Part shown: positions 18,740-28,101 of the stretch, piece by piece | How positions within the stretch are numbered: the first letter of the stretch is position 1 | Layout of the letters: every line of letters starts with the position of its first letter | Assembly (NCBI GenBank): GCA_943788135.1 | Contig: CALSPC010000007.1 | Span: 62,001 to 126,000, forward strand | Origin: an uncultured Paracoccaceae bacterium | GTDB lineage: Bacteria > Bacteroidota > Bacteroidia > Flavobacteriales > Flavobacteriaceae | Length of the DNA: 64,000 bases | Direction: 5' to 3' | Translations under genes and position numbers: made by a program | The notes under the pieces: generated by a model | Database searches by the model: none | Told to the model about the DNA's origin: nothing | Seen by the model: only the letters and a program-made list of their open reading frames with translations

Positions 18740-19273
18740 TTAATTAGTAGTAAGTTTCAGTAATGAAACATCGCATATTAGAGGTACATTTGGTCCAATT
18801 TTATCAGAGTCTCCGTAGTAGCCATAGGCTTTCTGAGATGGAAAAATGAACGAAATTGATTCCCCTTCCTTCATTAGTTTTAAGCCTTCTCTAAGCCCTG
18901 AAAATAATTCTTGTTGGTCCACATAATACGACTGTGTTTTTAAGGAATCCTCTTTGTAGATGACTTGCCCATCCAAGGTTTTTAGGGTGCAGCGGTATTG
19001 TACTAAATCTCCGAATTTAGGTGTTTTGGACGCTGCTTCAATTTTTGTGATATAAGAGTAACTAAATCCATGAGGAGAGGATAAAAATAGATGATCAGAT
19101 TTTTTAATTATAGCTTCAATCTGAGCATATTCCTTAGCGTTAAGTTCTTTACTGCGTTCAATTGAGGCATCAATAAATGTCCCTGAATTTTTTAAAACTG
19201 GAATTCTGGCGTCTGAGGGTTTGCAACTTGTAAATAATAGAAGTGAAAATATTAAAAACGAGAATGGATTCAT
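18740..19273 (-). CDS. gldI: GldI, gliding-motility FKBP-type peptidyl-prolyl isomerase lipoprotein
   Basis: A 177-residue lipoprotein: signal peptide ending SLLLFTSC, then an FKBP-type isomerase domain at about residues 60-175 (KFGDLVQYRCTLKTLDGQVIY, FSGLREGLKLMKEGESISFIFPS in part, AYGYYGDSDKIGPNVPL). In Flavobacterium johnsoniae GldI is needed for gliding and acts in the envelope, probably folding components of the gliding/type IX secretion machinery. The gene order DHH phosphoesterase, gldI, second PPIase is characteristic of flavobacteria. Its ATG overlaps the stop of the frame-corrected DHH gene (ATGA), indicating translational coupling. Confidence 0.9.
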   Translation of the reverse strand: MNPFSFLIFSLLLFTSCKPSDARIPVLKNSGTFIDASIERSKELNAKEYAQIEAIIKKSDHLFLSSPHGFSYSYITKIEAASKTPKFGDLVQYRCTLKTLDGQVIYKEDSLKTQSYYVDQQELFSGLREGLKLMKEGESISFIFPSQKAYGYYGDSDKIGPNVPLICDVSLLKLTTN

Positions 19274-20287
19274 GTTTGTAATTCCGATTTATAGTCCGCC
19301 AATATACTAATAAATTTTGCAATGGTATCTTCGAGATTCAGAGTAGCTTCGTCCTCCAGATGCATTTTTGTGGCCTCCGCCATCAAAATGTGTGCGTGCA
19401 AAAGCATTGACATCAAAAGTGCCTTTAGATCTAAAAGAAATTTTAATAATGCCTTCTTGTTGATGTTCAATAAAAATAACGGCAAATTTGGCACCTTTGA
19501 GTGATAAACCGTAATTAACCAAGCCTTCAGTATCTCCTTTTTGAAAGTTATGAGTCCCAAGTTCGTTTGTTGAAAGACTAATATAAGCTGTATGAGAATC
19601 TTCTATATATTTTAGATTATTCAATGCACAGCCCATGAGTTGGAGTCTGCTAAAACTATTGGTGTCATAGACCGCATTATGAATGGTTGAATTGTCAACA
19701 CCGACATCAATTAAATGTGCAATCACACGGTGCGTGGTGCTAGTGGTAAGTGGGAAACGAAAAGACGCGGTGTCGGTCATGATGCCCGTGTAAAGGGCTT
19801 CACCAATGGGTACATCAATCTGATCTAGGTCGCCCATTTTATCAATAAAGTGGTAAACCATTTCACAGGTAGAGCACATGCTAACATCGGAATAGACAAA
19901 TGTTGCATAAGCATCAGGTTGCTGGTGATGATCAATCATAACTTTTATGGCAGTGGCGTTTTTTATAGGCGTTTCCATGGCTCCACAACGGTGCAGGGCA
20001 TTAAAATCTAAAGTGAAAATAAGGTCTGCTTGGGTTAGTAATGCTTCAGCTTTATTTGTCTGCATTTCATGAATTAAAACTTCGTTAGTTCCAGGAATCC
20101 ATTTCAGAAATTCTGGGTAGTCATTAGGTGCAATTACCGTGGCTGAATGGCCTAGTTTTTTGAGGTAATGATAAAGTCCTAAAGTAGATCCCATTGCATC
20201 TCCATCGGGATTTTTATGAGGGACTATAACCACATTTTTAGGAGTGGATAGTATTTCTTTTAACGCTAAAACTTCTGCTGTATTCAT
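19270..20287 (-). pseudogene. DHH-family phosphoesterase (NrnA-like), interrupted by a +1 frameshift near the C-terminus
   Basis: The main ORF (19307-20287, 326 aa) has the DHH motifs VIVPHKNPDGDAMGSTLGLY, FTLDFN and MIDHHQQPD, and the DHHA1 signature FARTHFDGGGHKNASGG. After GGRSY the frame reads 12 unrelated residues and stops; the family ending LEDTIAKFISILADYKSELQT is in the next frame (ORF 19270-19560). At 19339-19345 the minus strand reads TACTCTG where TAC CTG would give GGRSYLNLEDT. The corrected protein has about 338 residues and its TGA overlaps the gldI ATG. NrnA-like enzymes degrade oligoribonucleotides and cyclic dinucleotide products or pAp. All catalytic motifs precede the break, so activity may survive. 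Confidence 0.88.
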
Positions 20288-20360
20288 AGCATGCGAATAT
20301 ACGATTTTTTAAAATAGTTGGAAGTCGAGATTTGAATATAAAATGGAGTATTTTATTCAA

Positions 20361-21989
20361 TTATTCTCCCTTATTCAAAACTTTAACTCGTACTTCAAAA
20401 GGTATTTTAATGTGTGCTTCACGGAATCGCTCTATAATCGCTTGTTTAATGATACGTTTGACAATTAGGTATTTTCCAGGTTTACATTTTGTAATTGTTC
20501 GAATTACAATTTCTGGGCCCAATAAATCCACCACCCCTTTGTTTTGCATTGGTTCAAGCATGTCATCATATTGGTCGAACAACTCTTTTGATAGTTTTTC
20601 CAATACTTTAAAAACATAGTTTAAGTCGCTATCTTTATCAATACCGATATTTACCATTGCATTTGTAAATTTATGGGAATGATTCACTACTTGCTTGATG
20701 TCTCCATTGCGAAGAATAATAATTTTACCATCTTCTGCTCGTACTTTTGTAGTTCTCAACGAAATTTCTTCAATCTCACAGGACAACTCGTTAATTTCTA
20801 CAATATCGCCGACCTTATAGTTGTTTTCCATTATGATAATAAACCCTGTCAATAGGTCGTTAATAATGTTCTGTGCTCCAAGTCCTAAAACCATACTTAA
20901 AATTCCAGCTCCAGCCAGTAGTGGGAGAGGGTTAAACCCAAATGAATTTAAAATAAGTAGCACAATAACAAAGTAGATGATCACCGATAGAAGTGTTTTT
21001 AAAATTGGATAGATGGTTTTATTACGGCGGAGAATTTCAATTTCTATTTTAGTATTTAAGTAATTTCTATCAATAAATAAGTTACAAATGGCAATCATCA
21101 CTCGAGCCACAAACAACAGTCCGATGGATTGAACTAAGCTAAAAACATATTGGCTTAAGGTTGTTAAGGCTTCAAACTGTACAATTGTTACGGAAGCCGT
21201 AAGTGTGTAAATGATGTATTCCACAGTTCTTTTAAAGACGGGAAGCAAATAATGAACTTCTTTATAGTAATCGCCTACGCCTTTTTTGGTCGCATATTTT
21301 TCTTAAATGGCATCTATGGTCTCCACTGTTGCTTTAAAAATACTGACCACAAGTAGTCCACTATTAATAATCAAAAATAGTTTCAAAATCAATCTTCCAA
21401 ATGATAAGATTTGAGCGTTTGAAATTAATAGGAAAAGTGAAAAATTAACAATAGCTAAAATCACACCAAATTTTACAATGCGGTTTAAATGATTAAACAC
21501 CACTTTTATGCTTTCGTCATTCTTAGATACATTTTTGTATTCCAATAATTTTTGTTTGCCTTTTTCAAGTAATGCATTCGTATAACGAATCACATATTTT
21601 GAAAACAGTACAAGTGCAATAATCTTACCCAAACTGATTAATAAGTTATACCAAAAATTTGCTGGAATTTTTGAGATTTGATCTAATAAATAAGTGTAAA
21701 TATTAATATCTTTATAGATATAAAACCCGCTAAAACCTATTATAAATATGCAACCAATCCATAATACTATTTTAGTTAAAAACATTAATAATGTTTTTAG
21801 ATGTTTTATTTTTTGATGAAATTTATTAAGTTTTTTAAATTTCAAAATTTGATTAAAACCAAGTTTTAAAATTTTTCGAAAACTAAGTATAACTATTAAA
21901 AAAAGAAAAAAGATAACTCCAAAACTAATTAAGTTATTATAGAAAAAAGTAGGTAAAGTTAGGTTGAGGTAGTTGAGAATTTTCTCCAT
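20361..21989 (-). pseudogene. MscS-family mechanosensitive ion channel with an in-frame TAA stop
   Basis: Two ORFs (21303-21989, 228 aa; 20361-21248, 295 aa) lie in the same frame, separated by one TAA at 21303-21305 and 18 open codons reading EKYATKKGVGDYYKEVHY. The first part holds several transmembrane helices; the second holds more helices, the pore-lining and MscS beta domains (GAGILSMVLGLGAQNIINDLLTG, NYKVGDIVEINE) and the C-terminal alpha/beta domain. Read through, the protein has 542 residues, typical of multi-helix MscS channels that release solutes on hypo-osmotic shock. The TTG that opens the second ORF is inside a transmembrane region and is unlikely to be a true start. Either a nonsense mutation or a base-call error. 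Confidence 0.82.
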
Positions 21990-22186
21990 TATAATGTAGG
22001 TTTTAGATGGGGTGACAATTGCTAAAGTATAAAATATATGATATTATAAAAATGAATTTTTAGTATTTGTGATTTTAGAGCTCCATATTTAACGCTTATC
22101 AATTAGATACCTACGAATATCAATTGGTTTGTGAGAAATGAAACGAAATCCTGTATTATTTATTAGGTAACTCAAATCGTTTTCTT

Positions 22187-23191
22187 ATGATTAAAATTAA
22201 ACCCTGTGTATTGTTATGTATAGGATTTTTCTATATTAATTTCAGTACCGCTCAAACTCCAACAGAACTAAGTTTAAAAATTCTCAACTCAAAAAACTAT
22301 TTGAGCGAAGAAATTGATCAATTGTATTCCTATCGCTTTAAGAAAAAATTAAGTGATCGAGATATCAAATACATAGCCACTTTAGGAATGGAATATGAGG
22401 TAGTTGCCAACCGAGAATCTTTTTCAAACAAATCTGCTAGTGTACATCTTTCCTTTACATCCAAAAAAGACAGTCTGTTGACTACCCATTTATATTTTCT
22501 TTTTGTAAAAGAAGAGAAGCAATGGAAGTTTGATGATTATGCCCTTGACGGTGCTGAATATTTCACACAGTATTTTGATGCTATGGCGCAAGCGCTTGCG
22601 CTTTACAAAAAGAAAGACTACGAAATAGACACGAGAAGTAAAGAAGATATTGACTGGCAATTATCCAATATGGGTCCCAAACGCTTATTTGCAAAAGATG
22701 TTATTTCCAAACAACATGGTATTGCAATAGCCAGAGTATTAAATAACAATTTTATAAACAAAGCAGTAAAAGCAAGAGATCTAGCCTATGCATTAAAAGT
22801 ATACAACCCTTCCAAAAGTCAATTGCAAGAGTTGGAACGATATATGACTTTTGCATCGGCTTCAATAGAAAACAACATCGCAAGCCTTAAACCGGATTTA
22901 AATAGATTGGAAAATGTACTCAAAAAAGCTGGAGAACCTGTTGGAAACATCCGAAAATGGCTGGATCAAAAAAGTATGGATTGGTCAAAATATGGTGTAG
23001 AATATGTGGACAACATTGGATTTCCAGGCTATTGTGAAGGCTGTTATGAGTTGGCTTTTGTCAATCTTGGTGCGTGCCGAAAAGGTTTGCTCTATATTCC
23101 TGAAAAAGAAAAAATATTACCCCTGGAATACAATAGTTATTTGACTCTCGTACCCCTTAAAGGTGCTTGGTACTATTTTAAAACCTATTAA
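22187..23191 (+). CDS. exported protein of unknown function
   Basis: I do not recognise this 334-residue protein. It has a signal peptide (residues 1-22, ending NFSTAQ), a mixed alpha/beta N-terminal half with SFTSKKDSLLTTHLYFLFVKEEKQWKFDDYAL, a helical lysine-rich middle, and a C-terminal part containing the cysteine pair YCEGCYELAF and a third cysteine (GACRKG). This suggests a periplasmic or secreted protein. It is followed two bases later by a 15-codon ORF and then by another unrecognised gene, so the two are probably an operon. No membrane helix or enzyme motif is visible in the mature part. Confidence 0.7.
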   Translation: MIKIKPCVLLCIGFFYINFSTAQTPTELSLKILNSKNYLSEEIDQLYSYRFKKKLSDRDIKYIATLGMEYEVVANRESFSNKSASVHLSFTSKKDSLLTTHLYFLFVKEEKQWKFDDYALDGAEYFTQYFDAMAQALALYKKKDYEIDTRSKEDIDWQLSNMGPKRLFAKDVISKQHGIAIARVLNNNFINKAVKARDLAYALKVYNPSKSQLQELERYMTFASASIENNIASLKPDLNRLENVLKKAGEPVGNIRKWLDQKSMDWSKYGVEYVDNIGFPGYCEGCYELAFVNLGACRKGLLYIPEKEKILPLEYNSYLTLVPLKGAWYYFKTY

Positions 23192-23193
23192 TT

Positions 23194-23241
23194 ATGAGTT
23201 TTTTTAAAGCTTTATTTCAGACCAAAGACAATTTAGCCTAA
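23194..23241 (+). other. 15-codon ORF, possibly the severed N-terminus of the next gene
   Basis: ATG two bases after the previous stop encodes MSFFKALFQTKDNLA, then TAA. It is in the same frame as the gene at 23266, and the eight codons between are open. A short hydrophobic-aromatic start of this type is a common way for small cytoplasmic proteins to begin. It could be a separate peptide, a remnant, or the true start of the next gene interrupted by a stop. Confidence 0.35.
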
Positions 23242-23265
23242 AATCTTTTCAAACCAAATAAAAAA

Positions 23266-24063
23266 ATGAACAAAAAACCAACCCCCGAAAACCGTATATG
23301 GCTCAAAGACAATCCTTGGACCGATGGACATGGTCTTATAGATGTACGTTTCTACGGACTTTTAAGAGAAGACGGTGTCTATTTGCATCTTGAAATAAAA
23401 TCGGAGGACTACTATTTTAAAGAAGGCTATGAAAACCTACAAGATATTGCAGATGAACATGACGAAATCCTTGAAAAAAAAGGCATAGAAGACGAATGGA
23501 AATATTATGGGGGTTGGTTAAATTTTCATGCCTGTCACATCCAACCCAATAAGGAGCTCCTTTTAGGAAATGAACAACACCCCTTTACATTACAATCGTT
23601 GTCAAACTTGATGTTAGAAGCGGATCATCCACCGCCTGAGAGCGAAACTTGGGGAGGAATAAGCTTTGATAATTTAGCATTTCACTGTTATATTTTAGGA
23701 CATGATGCTGTAGGTTATCATACAATTCATACTAATTCTGCGAAATCTCCATTCAGCTATAATATTGATTGGCATGGAAAAGTAGCTCGTGCCTATGTGG
23801 GCGATGAAGAATTTAGGTATTCATTTGAAATTCAATTGCGCAACATCCCCTTTGAAGGTTTTCTTGTACAAAACAAACAGGGGTATGAATATACAGAATC
23901 AGAGGAGGAAGATTGGTATTGGTCTCATATACGTCGCGAAGGCATAAACAACGAAGACCGAGAGAAAGAATTGTGGGGTTGGCTTGAGCGTCATACCACC
24001 ATAAAGCGATCGCAAATGAAATTTGTAGTTGAAGAGAATAGTGACTGGTTGAGGTTTTTATAA
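23266..24063 (+). CDS. acidic tryptophan-rich protein of unknown function
   Basis: A 265-residue cytoplasmic-looking protein with no signal peptide or membrane segment. It is strongly acidic and rich in tryptophan and tyrosine (EDEWKYYGGWLNFHACH, ESEEEDWYWSH), a composition seen in some immunity proteins of contact-dependent or polymorphic toxin systems, although no toxin gene is adjacent. I cannot assign a family. The ATG at 23266 is preceded in frame by the 15-codon ORF at 23194, so the original start may have been upstream. It forms a likely operon with the exported protein at 22187-23191. Confidence 0.65.
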   Translation: MNKKPTPENRIWLKDNPWTDGHGLIDVRFYGLLREDGVYLHLEIKSEDYYFKEGYENLQDIADEHDEILEKKGIEDEWKYYGGWLNFHACHIQPNKELLLGNEQHPFTLQSLSNLMLEADHPPPESETWGGISFDNLAFHCYILGHDAVGYHTIHTNSAKSPFSYNIDWHGKVARAYVGDEEFRYSFEIQLRNIPFEGFLVQNKQGYEYTESEEEDWYWSHIRREGINNEDREKELWGWLERHTTIKRSQMKFVVEENSDWLRFL

Positions 24064-24116
24064 ACTCAATCAAAATATATTTTTATAGCCAATAGGTCGT
24101 AATTAATAAAAAACCC

Positions 24117-24124
24117 TATTTTTG
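24117..24124 (+). promoter_or_regulatory. -7 promoter box for ndk
   Basis: TATTTTTG matches TAnnTTTG and lies 22 bases before the ndk ATG. No clear -33 TTTG was found. Confidence 0.6.
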
Positions 24125-24146
24125 CAAAAAAAATCATTTAAAGATC

Positions 24147-24566
24147 ATGGTTACAAACAAAACGTTTACAATGCTTAAGCCAGACTCCGTTGAGAAAGGA
24201 AACATTGGAGGAATAGTCGAAAAAATTACCGCTTCTGGATTTAGAATCGTTGCAATGAAATTAACACAACTTACAAAAGCCGATGCTGAAGCGTTTTATG
24301 CCGTTCATAGCGAACGTCCATTTTACAGCGATTTAGTAACTTATATGACACGAGGTCCTATTGTAGCCGCTATTCTTGAAAAAGAAAATGCAGTAGAGGA
24401 TTTTAGAACTTTAATTGGAGCAACCAACCCTGCAGAAGCAGCTGAAGGTACTATCCGAAATATGTTTGCAGACTCTATCAGTGAAAATGCAGTTCATGGT
24501 AGTGATAGTGATGAAAATGCAGCCATTGAAGGTGCTTTTCATTTTTCTGGAAGAGAAATGTTCTAA
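24147..24566 (+). CDS. ndk: nucleoside-diphosphate kinase
   Basis: Transfers the terminal phosphate of ATP to nucleoside diphosphates through a phosphohistidine intermediate, balancing NTP and dNTP pools. The 139-residue length is normal. Visible motifs: [13 protein letters not shown] at the N-terminus, [15 protein letters not shown], and the active-site segment NAVHGSDS with the phosphorylated His at position 117. It has its own promoter box and a terminator hairpin, so it is monocistronic. Confidence 0.97.
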   Translation: MVTNKTFTMLKPDSVEKGNIGGIVEKITASGFRIVAMKLTQLTKADAEAFYAVHSERPFYSDLVTYMTRGPIVAAILEKENAVEDFRTLIGATNPAEAAEGTIRNMFADSISENAVHGSDSDENAAIEGAFHFSGREMF

Positions 24567-24590
24567 ATTTAATTAAAATAAATACAACTA

Positions 24591-24621
24591 AAAGCTACAA
24601 TTTTTTATTGTGGCTTTTTTT
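24591..24621 (+). terminator. intrinsic terminator after ndk
   Basis: AAAGCTACAA-TTTTTTA-TTGTGGCTTTTTTT forms a 10-pair stem (one G-U) with a T tract, 25 bases after the ndk stop and before the convergent dciA stop. Confidence 0.8.
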
Positions 24622-24631
24622 GGTCTAAGCT

Positions 24632-24928
24632 TTACCTTAGAATCAATTTTGTGATGAGGTTTTTACCAAGAGATTCATTTAACATGACAATAATTTTATC
24701 CTTTCCATAGCTCAATTCCTCTCTTAAAACAGACGAGCTGAGTTCTACGTACAGGACATCTTTGTGAAGCTTGACACTAGTAGTATAGGTGTTGACACCA
24801 TTTCCCATCATCGCTCTCCAAGCTGCTTCGACATTGACCTTATCCAGCCCTTTTTCAAGTTTGTTCTCTTTGACAAAGGACTTCATTAAATCATCTATCT
24901 TAAAGGAATCGTTCTGACGTTTGCTCAT
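24632..24928 (-). CDS. DUF721 / DciA-like protein
   Basis: A 98-residue protein of the DUF721 family, which includes DciA, the helicase-loading factor used by bacteria without DnaC. The conserved central part is visible (VEAAWRAMMGNGVNTYTTSVKLHKDVLYVELSS in family style, then LRKELSYGKDKII-like REELSYGKDKII). It starts at the A shared with the upstream lipoprotein stop (TAATG), so translation is coupled with that gene and with recF. Placement after recF supports a replication or repair role. Confidence 0.85.
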   Translation of the reverse strand: MSKRQNDSFKIDDLMKSFVKENKLEKGLDKVNVEAAWRAMMGNGVNTYTTSVKLHKDVLYVELSSSVLREELSYGKDKIIVMLNESLGKNLITKLILR

Positions 24929-25344
24929 TATTCAAAAATTAAGGGTTCATAAGGTTTGTAGGTATATAAAAACCCATCGGCATTAGAAATCACTAAACTC
25001 GAATTGTTAGCGCGAATTATTTCTTCTCTATAAGATACGCCATTATTTGTATAGTTTAGCCATAAATGATGGTCTATTACGGAGATTGTAAAATTGGATT
25101 CGTGTTGAGACATCTCAAAAGCTCCATCAAAACGTGGAGTCATTTTTTTTCGATAACCCGATAAATCAGGATTTACTTTAAAGTAATCAATGGAACCACT
25201 CATTTTGTAATCTTTTATTTTTTTTTGGTCTTTGGTAACGCTTACAATTTCCCAATAGCCTTCAATAAATGGAATATAAGAGTTTACATCAGATTGACAG
25301 CTGATGAGAGTAGTGATAAACAGAAGTGCTATAAGTCGTTTCAC
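24928..25344 (-). CDS. lipocalin-like lipoprotein
   Basis: A 138-residue lipoprotein with a signal peptide ending LFITTLISC and a small beta-rich domain typical of lipocalin-like families in flavobacteria ([41 protein letters not shown]). Ligand and role are unknown. The start is GTG, overlapping the recF stop (GTGA), and its own stop overlaps the dciA start, so recF, this gene and dciA form a tightly coupled operon. It is an odd envelope protein between two replication proteins, but the arrangement is seen in relatives. Confidence 0.75.
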   Translation of the reverse strand: MKRLIALLFITTLISCQSDVNSYIPFIEGYWEIVSVTKDQKKIKDYKMSGSIDYFKVNPDLSGYRKKMTPRFDGAFEMSQHESNFTISVIDHHLWLNYTNNGVSYREEIIRANNSSLVISNADGFLYTYKPYEPLIFE

Positions 25345-26420
25345 AGTTGAAATATTTGATAAGATTGATGTACACTTTTAATGGCTTTCTCAGTCCGCTC
25401 AGCATGAGTGTCAGAAATAAAAAGTTGTCCAAAATGCTCTTCATTAACTAGTTTTATAATTTGAGCTACACGTTGTTCGTCGAGTTTATCAAAAATATCA
25501 TCTAATAGGAGCAGAGGGGTTTCGCCACTTTGTGTTTTTATAAAATCAAATTGCGCTAGTTTTAAAGCGATTAAGAATGATTTTTGTTGCCCTTGACTTC
25601 CAAACTTTTTAATGGGGTAGCCCTTGATTAAAAACTCTAAATCATCTTTGTGAGTGCCAACACTTGTGTATTGTAGCATTCGATCTTTAGCAATAGCATT
25701 AGAAAATAGCTCCATTAATGATGAATCGTTTAGCTGACTATTATAAAGTAAATCAACCTCTTCATTATTATTACTTATGGCTTTATAGCGATTTTTAAGG
25801 ATGGGTATAAAGGCTTTTAAAAATAATTTTCGCTTATCATGAATTTCATTACCGTAAACACTAAGTTGTTCATTATAAACCTCTAAGGAGTCTTTATTAA
25901 AGTTATTGTTTAATGCAAAGTATTTGAGTAATGCATTTCTCTGTGCAAGTATTTTGGAGTAATTCAATAAGGCTTCTAAGTAGCTTTTATCACTTTGTGA
26001 AATGACACCATCCATGAATTTTCGACGGGTATCACTGCCTTCAATAATCAAATCACGATCGGCTGGAGATATGATAACCAAAGGTAAAAACCCTATGTGT
26101 TCGCTAAAACGCTCATAGGCTTTTCCGTTACGTTTAATGCTTTTCTTTTGTCCTCTTTTGAGTGAAACAATTACTTTTTCTTCACGATCCCCTTTTTCGT
26201 ATAGGCCATCGACTACAAAAAAGTCTTGTTCATGTCTTATATTTTGAGAAGCAATCGGGTTGAAATAGCTTTTTCCAAATGATAGGTGGTAAATCGCATC
26301 CAAAATGTTTGTTTTACCAACGCCATTAGCCCCAACAAAGCAATTAATTTTCGCATCAAATTCTACCGTAAAGGCATCAAAATTTTTATAATTTAATAAA
26401 TTTAATGATTTTAAAATCAT
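25341..26420 (-). CDS. recF: DNA replication and repair protein RecF
   Basis: A 359-residue SMC-like ATPase that helps load RecA at single-stranded gaps during recombinational repair. The Walker A motif GANGVGKT is at residues 30-37 in the usual RecF context ([16 protein letters not shown] before it); the ABC signature region is [19 protein letters not shown], and Walker B with D-loop is [15 protein letters not shown]. Length is normal. It heads the coupled operon recF-lipoprotein-dciA. Confidence 0.95.
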   Translation of the reverse strand: MILKSLNLLNYKNFDAFTVEFDAKINCFVGANGVGKTNILDAIYHLSFGKSYFNPIASQNIRHEQDFFVVDGLYEKGDREEKVIVSLKRGQKKSIKRNGKAYERFSEHIGFLPLVIISPADRDLIIEGSDTRRKFMDGVISQSDKSYLEALLNYSKILAQRNALLKYFALNNNFNKDSLEVYNEQLSVYGNEIHDKRKLFLKAFIPILKNRYKAISNNNEEVDLLYNSQLNDSSLMELFSNAIAKDRMLQYTSVGTHKDDLEFLIKGYPIKKFGSQGQQKSFLIALKLAQFDFIKTQSGETPLLLLDDIFDKLDEQRVAQIIKLVNEEHFGQLFISDTHAERTEKAIKSVHQSYQIFQL

Positions 26421-26529
26421 GTGAAATCGGTCTCTATTTTTATTTATCTTCTTTAAAAGGCTTTAAAAAGATGCTGCAAATTATTGAAAAATAACAAATA
26501 ATTTGGCTTTTTTTTACGAATAAAAATTA

Positions 26530-26537
26530 TATTTTTG
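26530..26537 (+). promoter_or_regulatory. -7 promoter box for the TPR membrane protein gene
   Basis: TATTTTTG matches TAnnTTTG, 21 bases before the ATG at 26559, with a TTTG at 26502-26505 in the -33 position. It overlaps the TTG at 26535 used by the ORF track, so that TTG is not a start. Confidence 0.65.
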
Positions 26538-26558
26538 AACCTCAATAATAAAACTACC

Positions 26559-27326
26559 ATGGCAACATATAAGAAAAGAGGCGGAAAACCGTCAACGAAG
26601 ACAGAAAAAGAGACTTCAATCGAAGACGGATCAACAACCGCTGAGGTTTTTAACACTCTTGATGAGTCGGCATCACGTACCGAAGAATGGGTGATTAAAA
26701 ACCAAAAATACATTTTTATTATCGTTGGATTATCTGCAGCTTTGGTATTAGGATACTTAGGTTTTGATAAATTTATTCAAGAACCAAAACAAAGTGTGGC
26801 CACAAACGATATGTTTCAGTCACAACAATATTTTGATCAAGCGGTTAACGGTGCTTCAAAAGATTCTTTATTTACTTTAGCCCTAAACGGAGCAGATGGT
26901 AAATATGGGTTTTTAGACATTGCAGATGTTTATAGTGGAACTGATGCTGGAAATTTAGCAAATTATTATGCAGGTATGGCATATCTAAACATGAAAGACT
27001 ATTCAAATGCAATAACATATTTGAATGCGTTTTCATCGGATGATGATGTACTTGGCCCAATTGCTAAAGGTGGCATTGGTGATGCTTTTGTTCAGTTAGA
27101 GCAATTAGAGGATGCTTTTGACTACTATATTCAAGCCTCAGAACTTAAAACAAACGACTACACTACTCCTATGTATCTTCTTAAAGCAGGTATAATTGGA
27201 TTAAAATTAGAGAACTATTCTAAAGCATTAGCATTCTTTAACCAAATAAAAACTGAATTTCCTGAAAGCACAGAAGCTAAAGATATTGACGTTTTTATTG
27301 GTAAAGCAGAGGCTTCGATCAATTAA
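26559..27326 (+). CDS. membrane-anchored TPR protein (YfgM-like)
   Basis: A 255-residue protein with a basic, cytoplasmic N-terminus (MATYKKRGGKPSTKTEKE), one transmembrane helix at about residues 50-70 (YIFIIVGLSAALVLGYLGF) and a periplasmic domain of TPR-like repeats (GNLANYYAGMAYLNMKDYSNAITYL in part). This architecture resembles YfgM/BamD-like assembly factors; the exact role is unknown. The start is set at 26559 because the promoter box covers the earlier TTG. It is two bases upstream of ribH, and the promoter at 26530 probably serves the whole ribH-mutL run. Confidence 0.85.
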   Translation: MATYKKRGGKPSTKTEKETSIEDGSTTAEVFNTLDESASRTEEWVIKNQKYIFIIVGLSAALVLGYLGFDKFIQEPKQSVATNDMFQSQQYFDQAVNGASKDSLFTLALNGADGKYGFLDIADVYSGTDAGNLANYYAGMAYLNMKDYSNAITYLNAFSSDDDVLGPIAKGGIGDAFVQLEQLEDAFDYYIQASELKTNDYTTPMYLLKAGIIGLKLENYSKALAFFNQIKTEFPESTEAKDIDVFIGKAEASIN

Positions 27327-27328
27327 TT

Positions 27329-27814
27329 ATGGCCACCGAAAACACTAATCTTTCTAATTACGATTCTTCTACACTCCCAGACGCAACAAAATTTCGGTTT
27401 GGGATTGTTGTTTCTGAATGGAATTCAGACATCACTGAAGGCTTATTAAATGGCGCTAAATCAACTTTAATAGATTGTGGTGTAGATTCCTCTAACATTA
27501 AAACTTGTTTTGTACCAGGCAGCTTTGAGCTCGTATATGGAGCAAAAAAAATGCAACAGCAACATGTTGATGCTGTGATCGCTATTGGAAGTGTAATTAA
27601 AGGCGAAACCCAACACTTTGATTTTGTATGTCAAGGGGTTACTCAAGGGATTAAAGATTTAAATGTGCGTTATGACATCCCAGTTATATTTTGTGTTTTA
27701 ACAGATAATAGTGTTCAACAGTCCATTGATCGATCTGGAGGGAAGCACGGAAACAAAGGCATTGAGGCCGCTGTTACAGCAATTAAAATGGCCCATTTGA
27801 ATCAGTCCTTATAA
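27329..27814 (+). CDS. ribH: 6,7-dimethyl-8-ribityllumazine synthase
   Basis: Condenses 5-amino-6-ribitylaminouracil with 3,4-dihydroxy-2-butanone 4-phosphate, the penultimate step in riboflavin synthesis. The 161-residue length is normal for subunits that form icosahedral or pentameric shells. Visible motifs: FGIVVSEWNSDIT, VPGSFELVYGAKK, the active-site GETQHFDFV (His at position 96) and SGGKHGNKGIEAA. No FMN riboswitch was seen upstream; the gene follows the TPR gene by two bases. Confidence 0.96.
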   Translation: MATENTNLSNYDSSTLPDATKFRFGIVVSEWNSDITEGLLNGAKSTLIDCGVDSSNIKTCFVPGSFELVYGAKKMQQQHVDAVIAIGSVIKGETQHFDFVCQGVTQGIKDLNVRYDIPVIFCVLTDNSVQQSIDRSGGKHGNKGIEAAVTAIKMAHLNQSL

Positions 27815-27900
27815 TATTTGTTGTTGATAATTTTTTAGCCCAAGCCGTTTTAGATTCTCTACTTTAGATTATTTTTGAATAGATTCAAAACACCTCACTT

Positions 27901-28092
27901 GTGCGTACGAGAAAACACAGAAAATTTTTGTTAAACCCTTCAAAACGTCAAACGTCAGAGATCAATCAAACTTCAAAAAAAGAGCGTTTTCGTATGAAAA
28001 CTACTAGAAAATCACGTGGTTTTTCATTAACTTGGCTTTTGATTGTATTACTCCTTTTGTTGATAGGAATTTACATATTAGACACTATTTAA
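27901..28092 (+). CDS. small basic single-pass membrane protein (hypothetical)
   Basis: A possible 63-residue protein with a highly basic N-terminal half (RTRKHRKFLLNPSKRQ, KKERFRMKTTRKSRG) and one transmembrane helix near the C-terminus (LTWLLIVLLLLLIGIYIL). The track start is GTG; an ATG at 27994 would leave a 32-residue peptide that is still basic followed by the same helix, and I cannot choose. It sits between ribH and the next small membrane protein and ends 9 bases before it, which supports a real gene. Confidence 0.45.
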   Translation: MRTRKHRKFLLNPSKRQTSEINQTSKKERFRMKTTRKSRGFSLTWLLIVLLLLLIGIYILDTI

Positions 28093-28101
28093 AGTTTTAA
28101 G

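Noticed and set aside
19270-19560. Independent 96-residue protein
   Set aside because: Only its last 24 or so residues are meaningful; they are the C-terminus of the DHH phosphoesterase in the corrected frame. The rest is an out-of-frame reading of the same gene.
20361-21248. Independent 295-residue MscS channel starting at TTG 21248
   Set aside because: The TTG has no promoter or coupling signal, lies just after 18 open codons in the same frame as the upstream ORF, and the upstream ORF looks like the N-terminal helices of the same channel.
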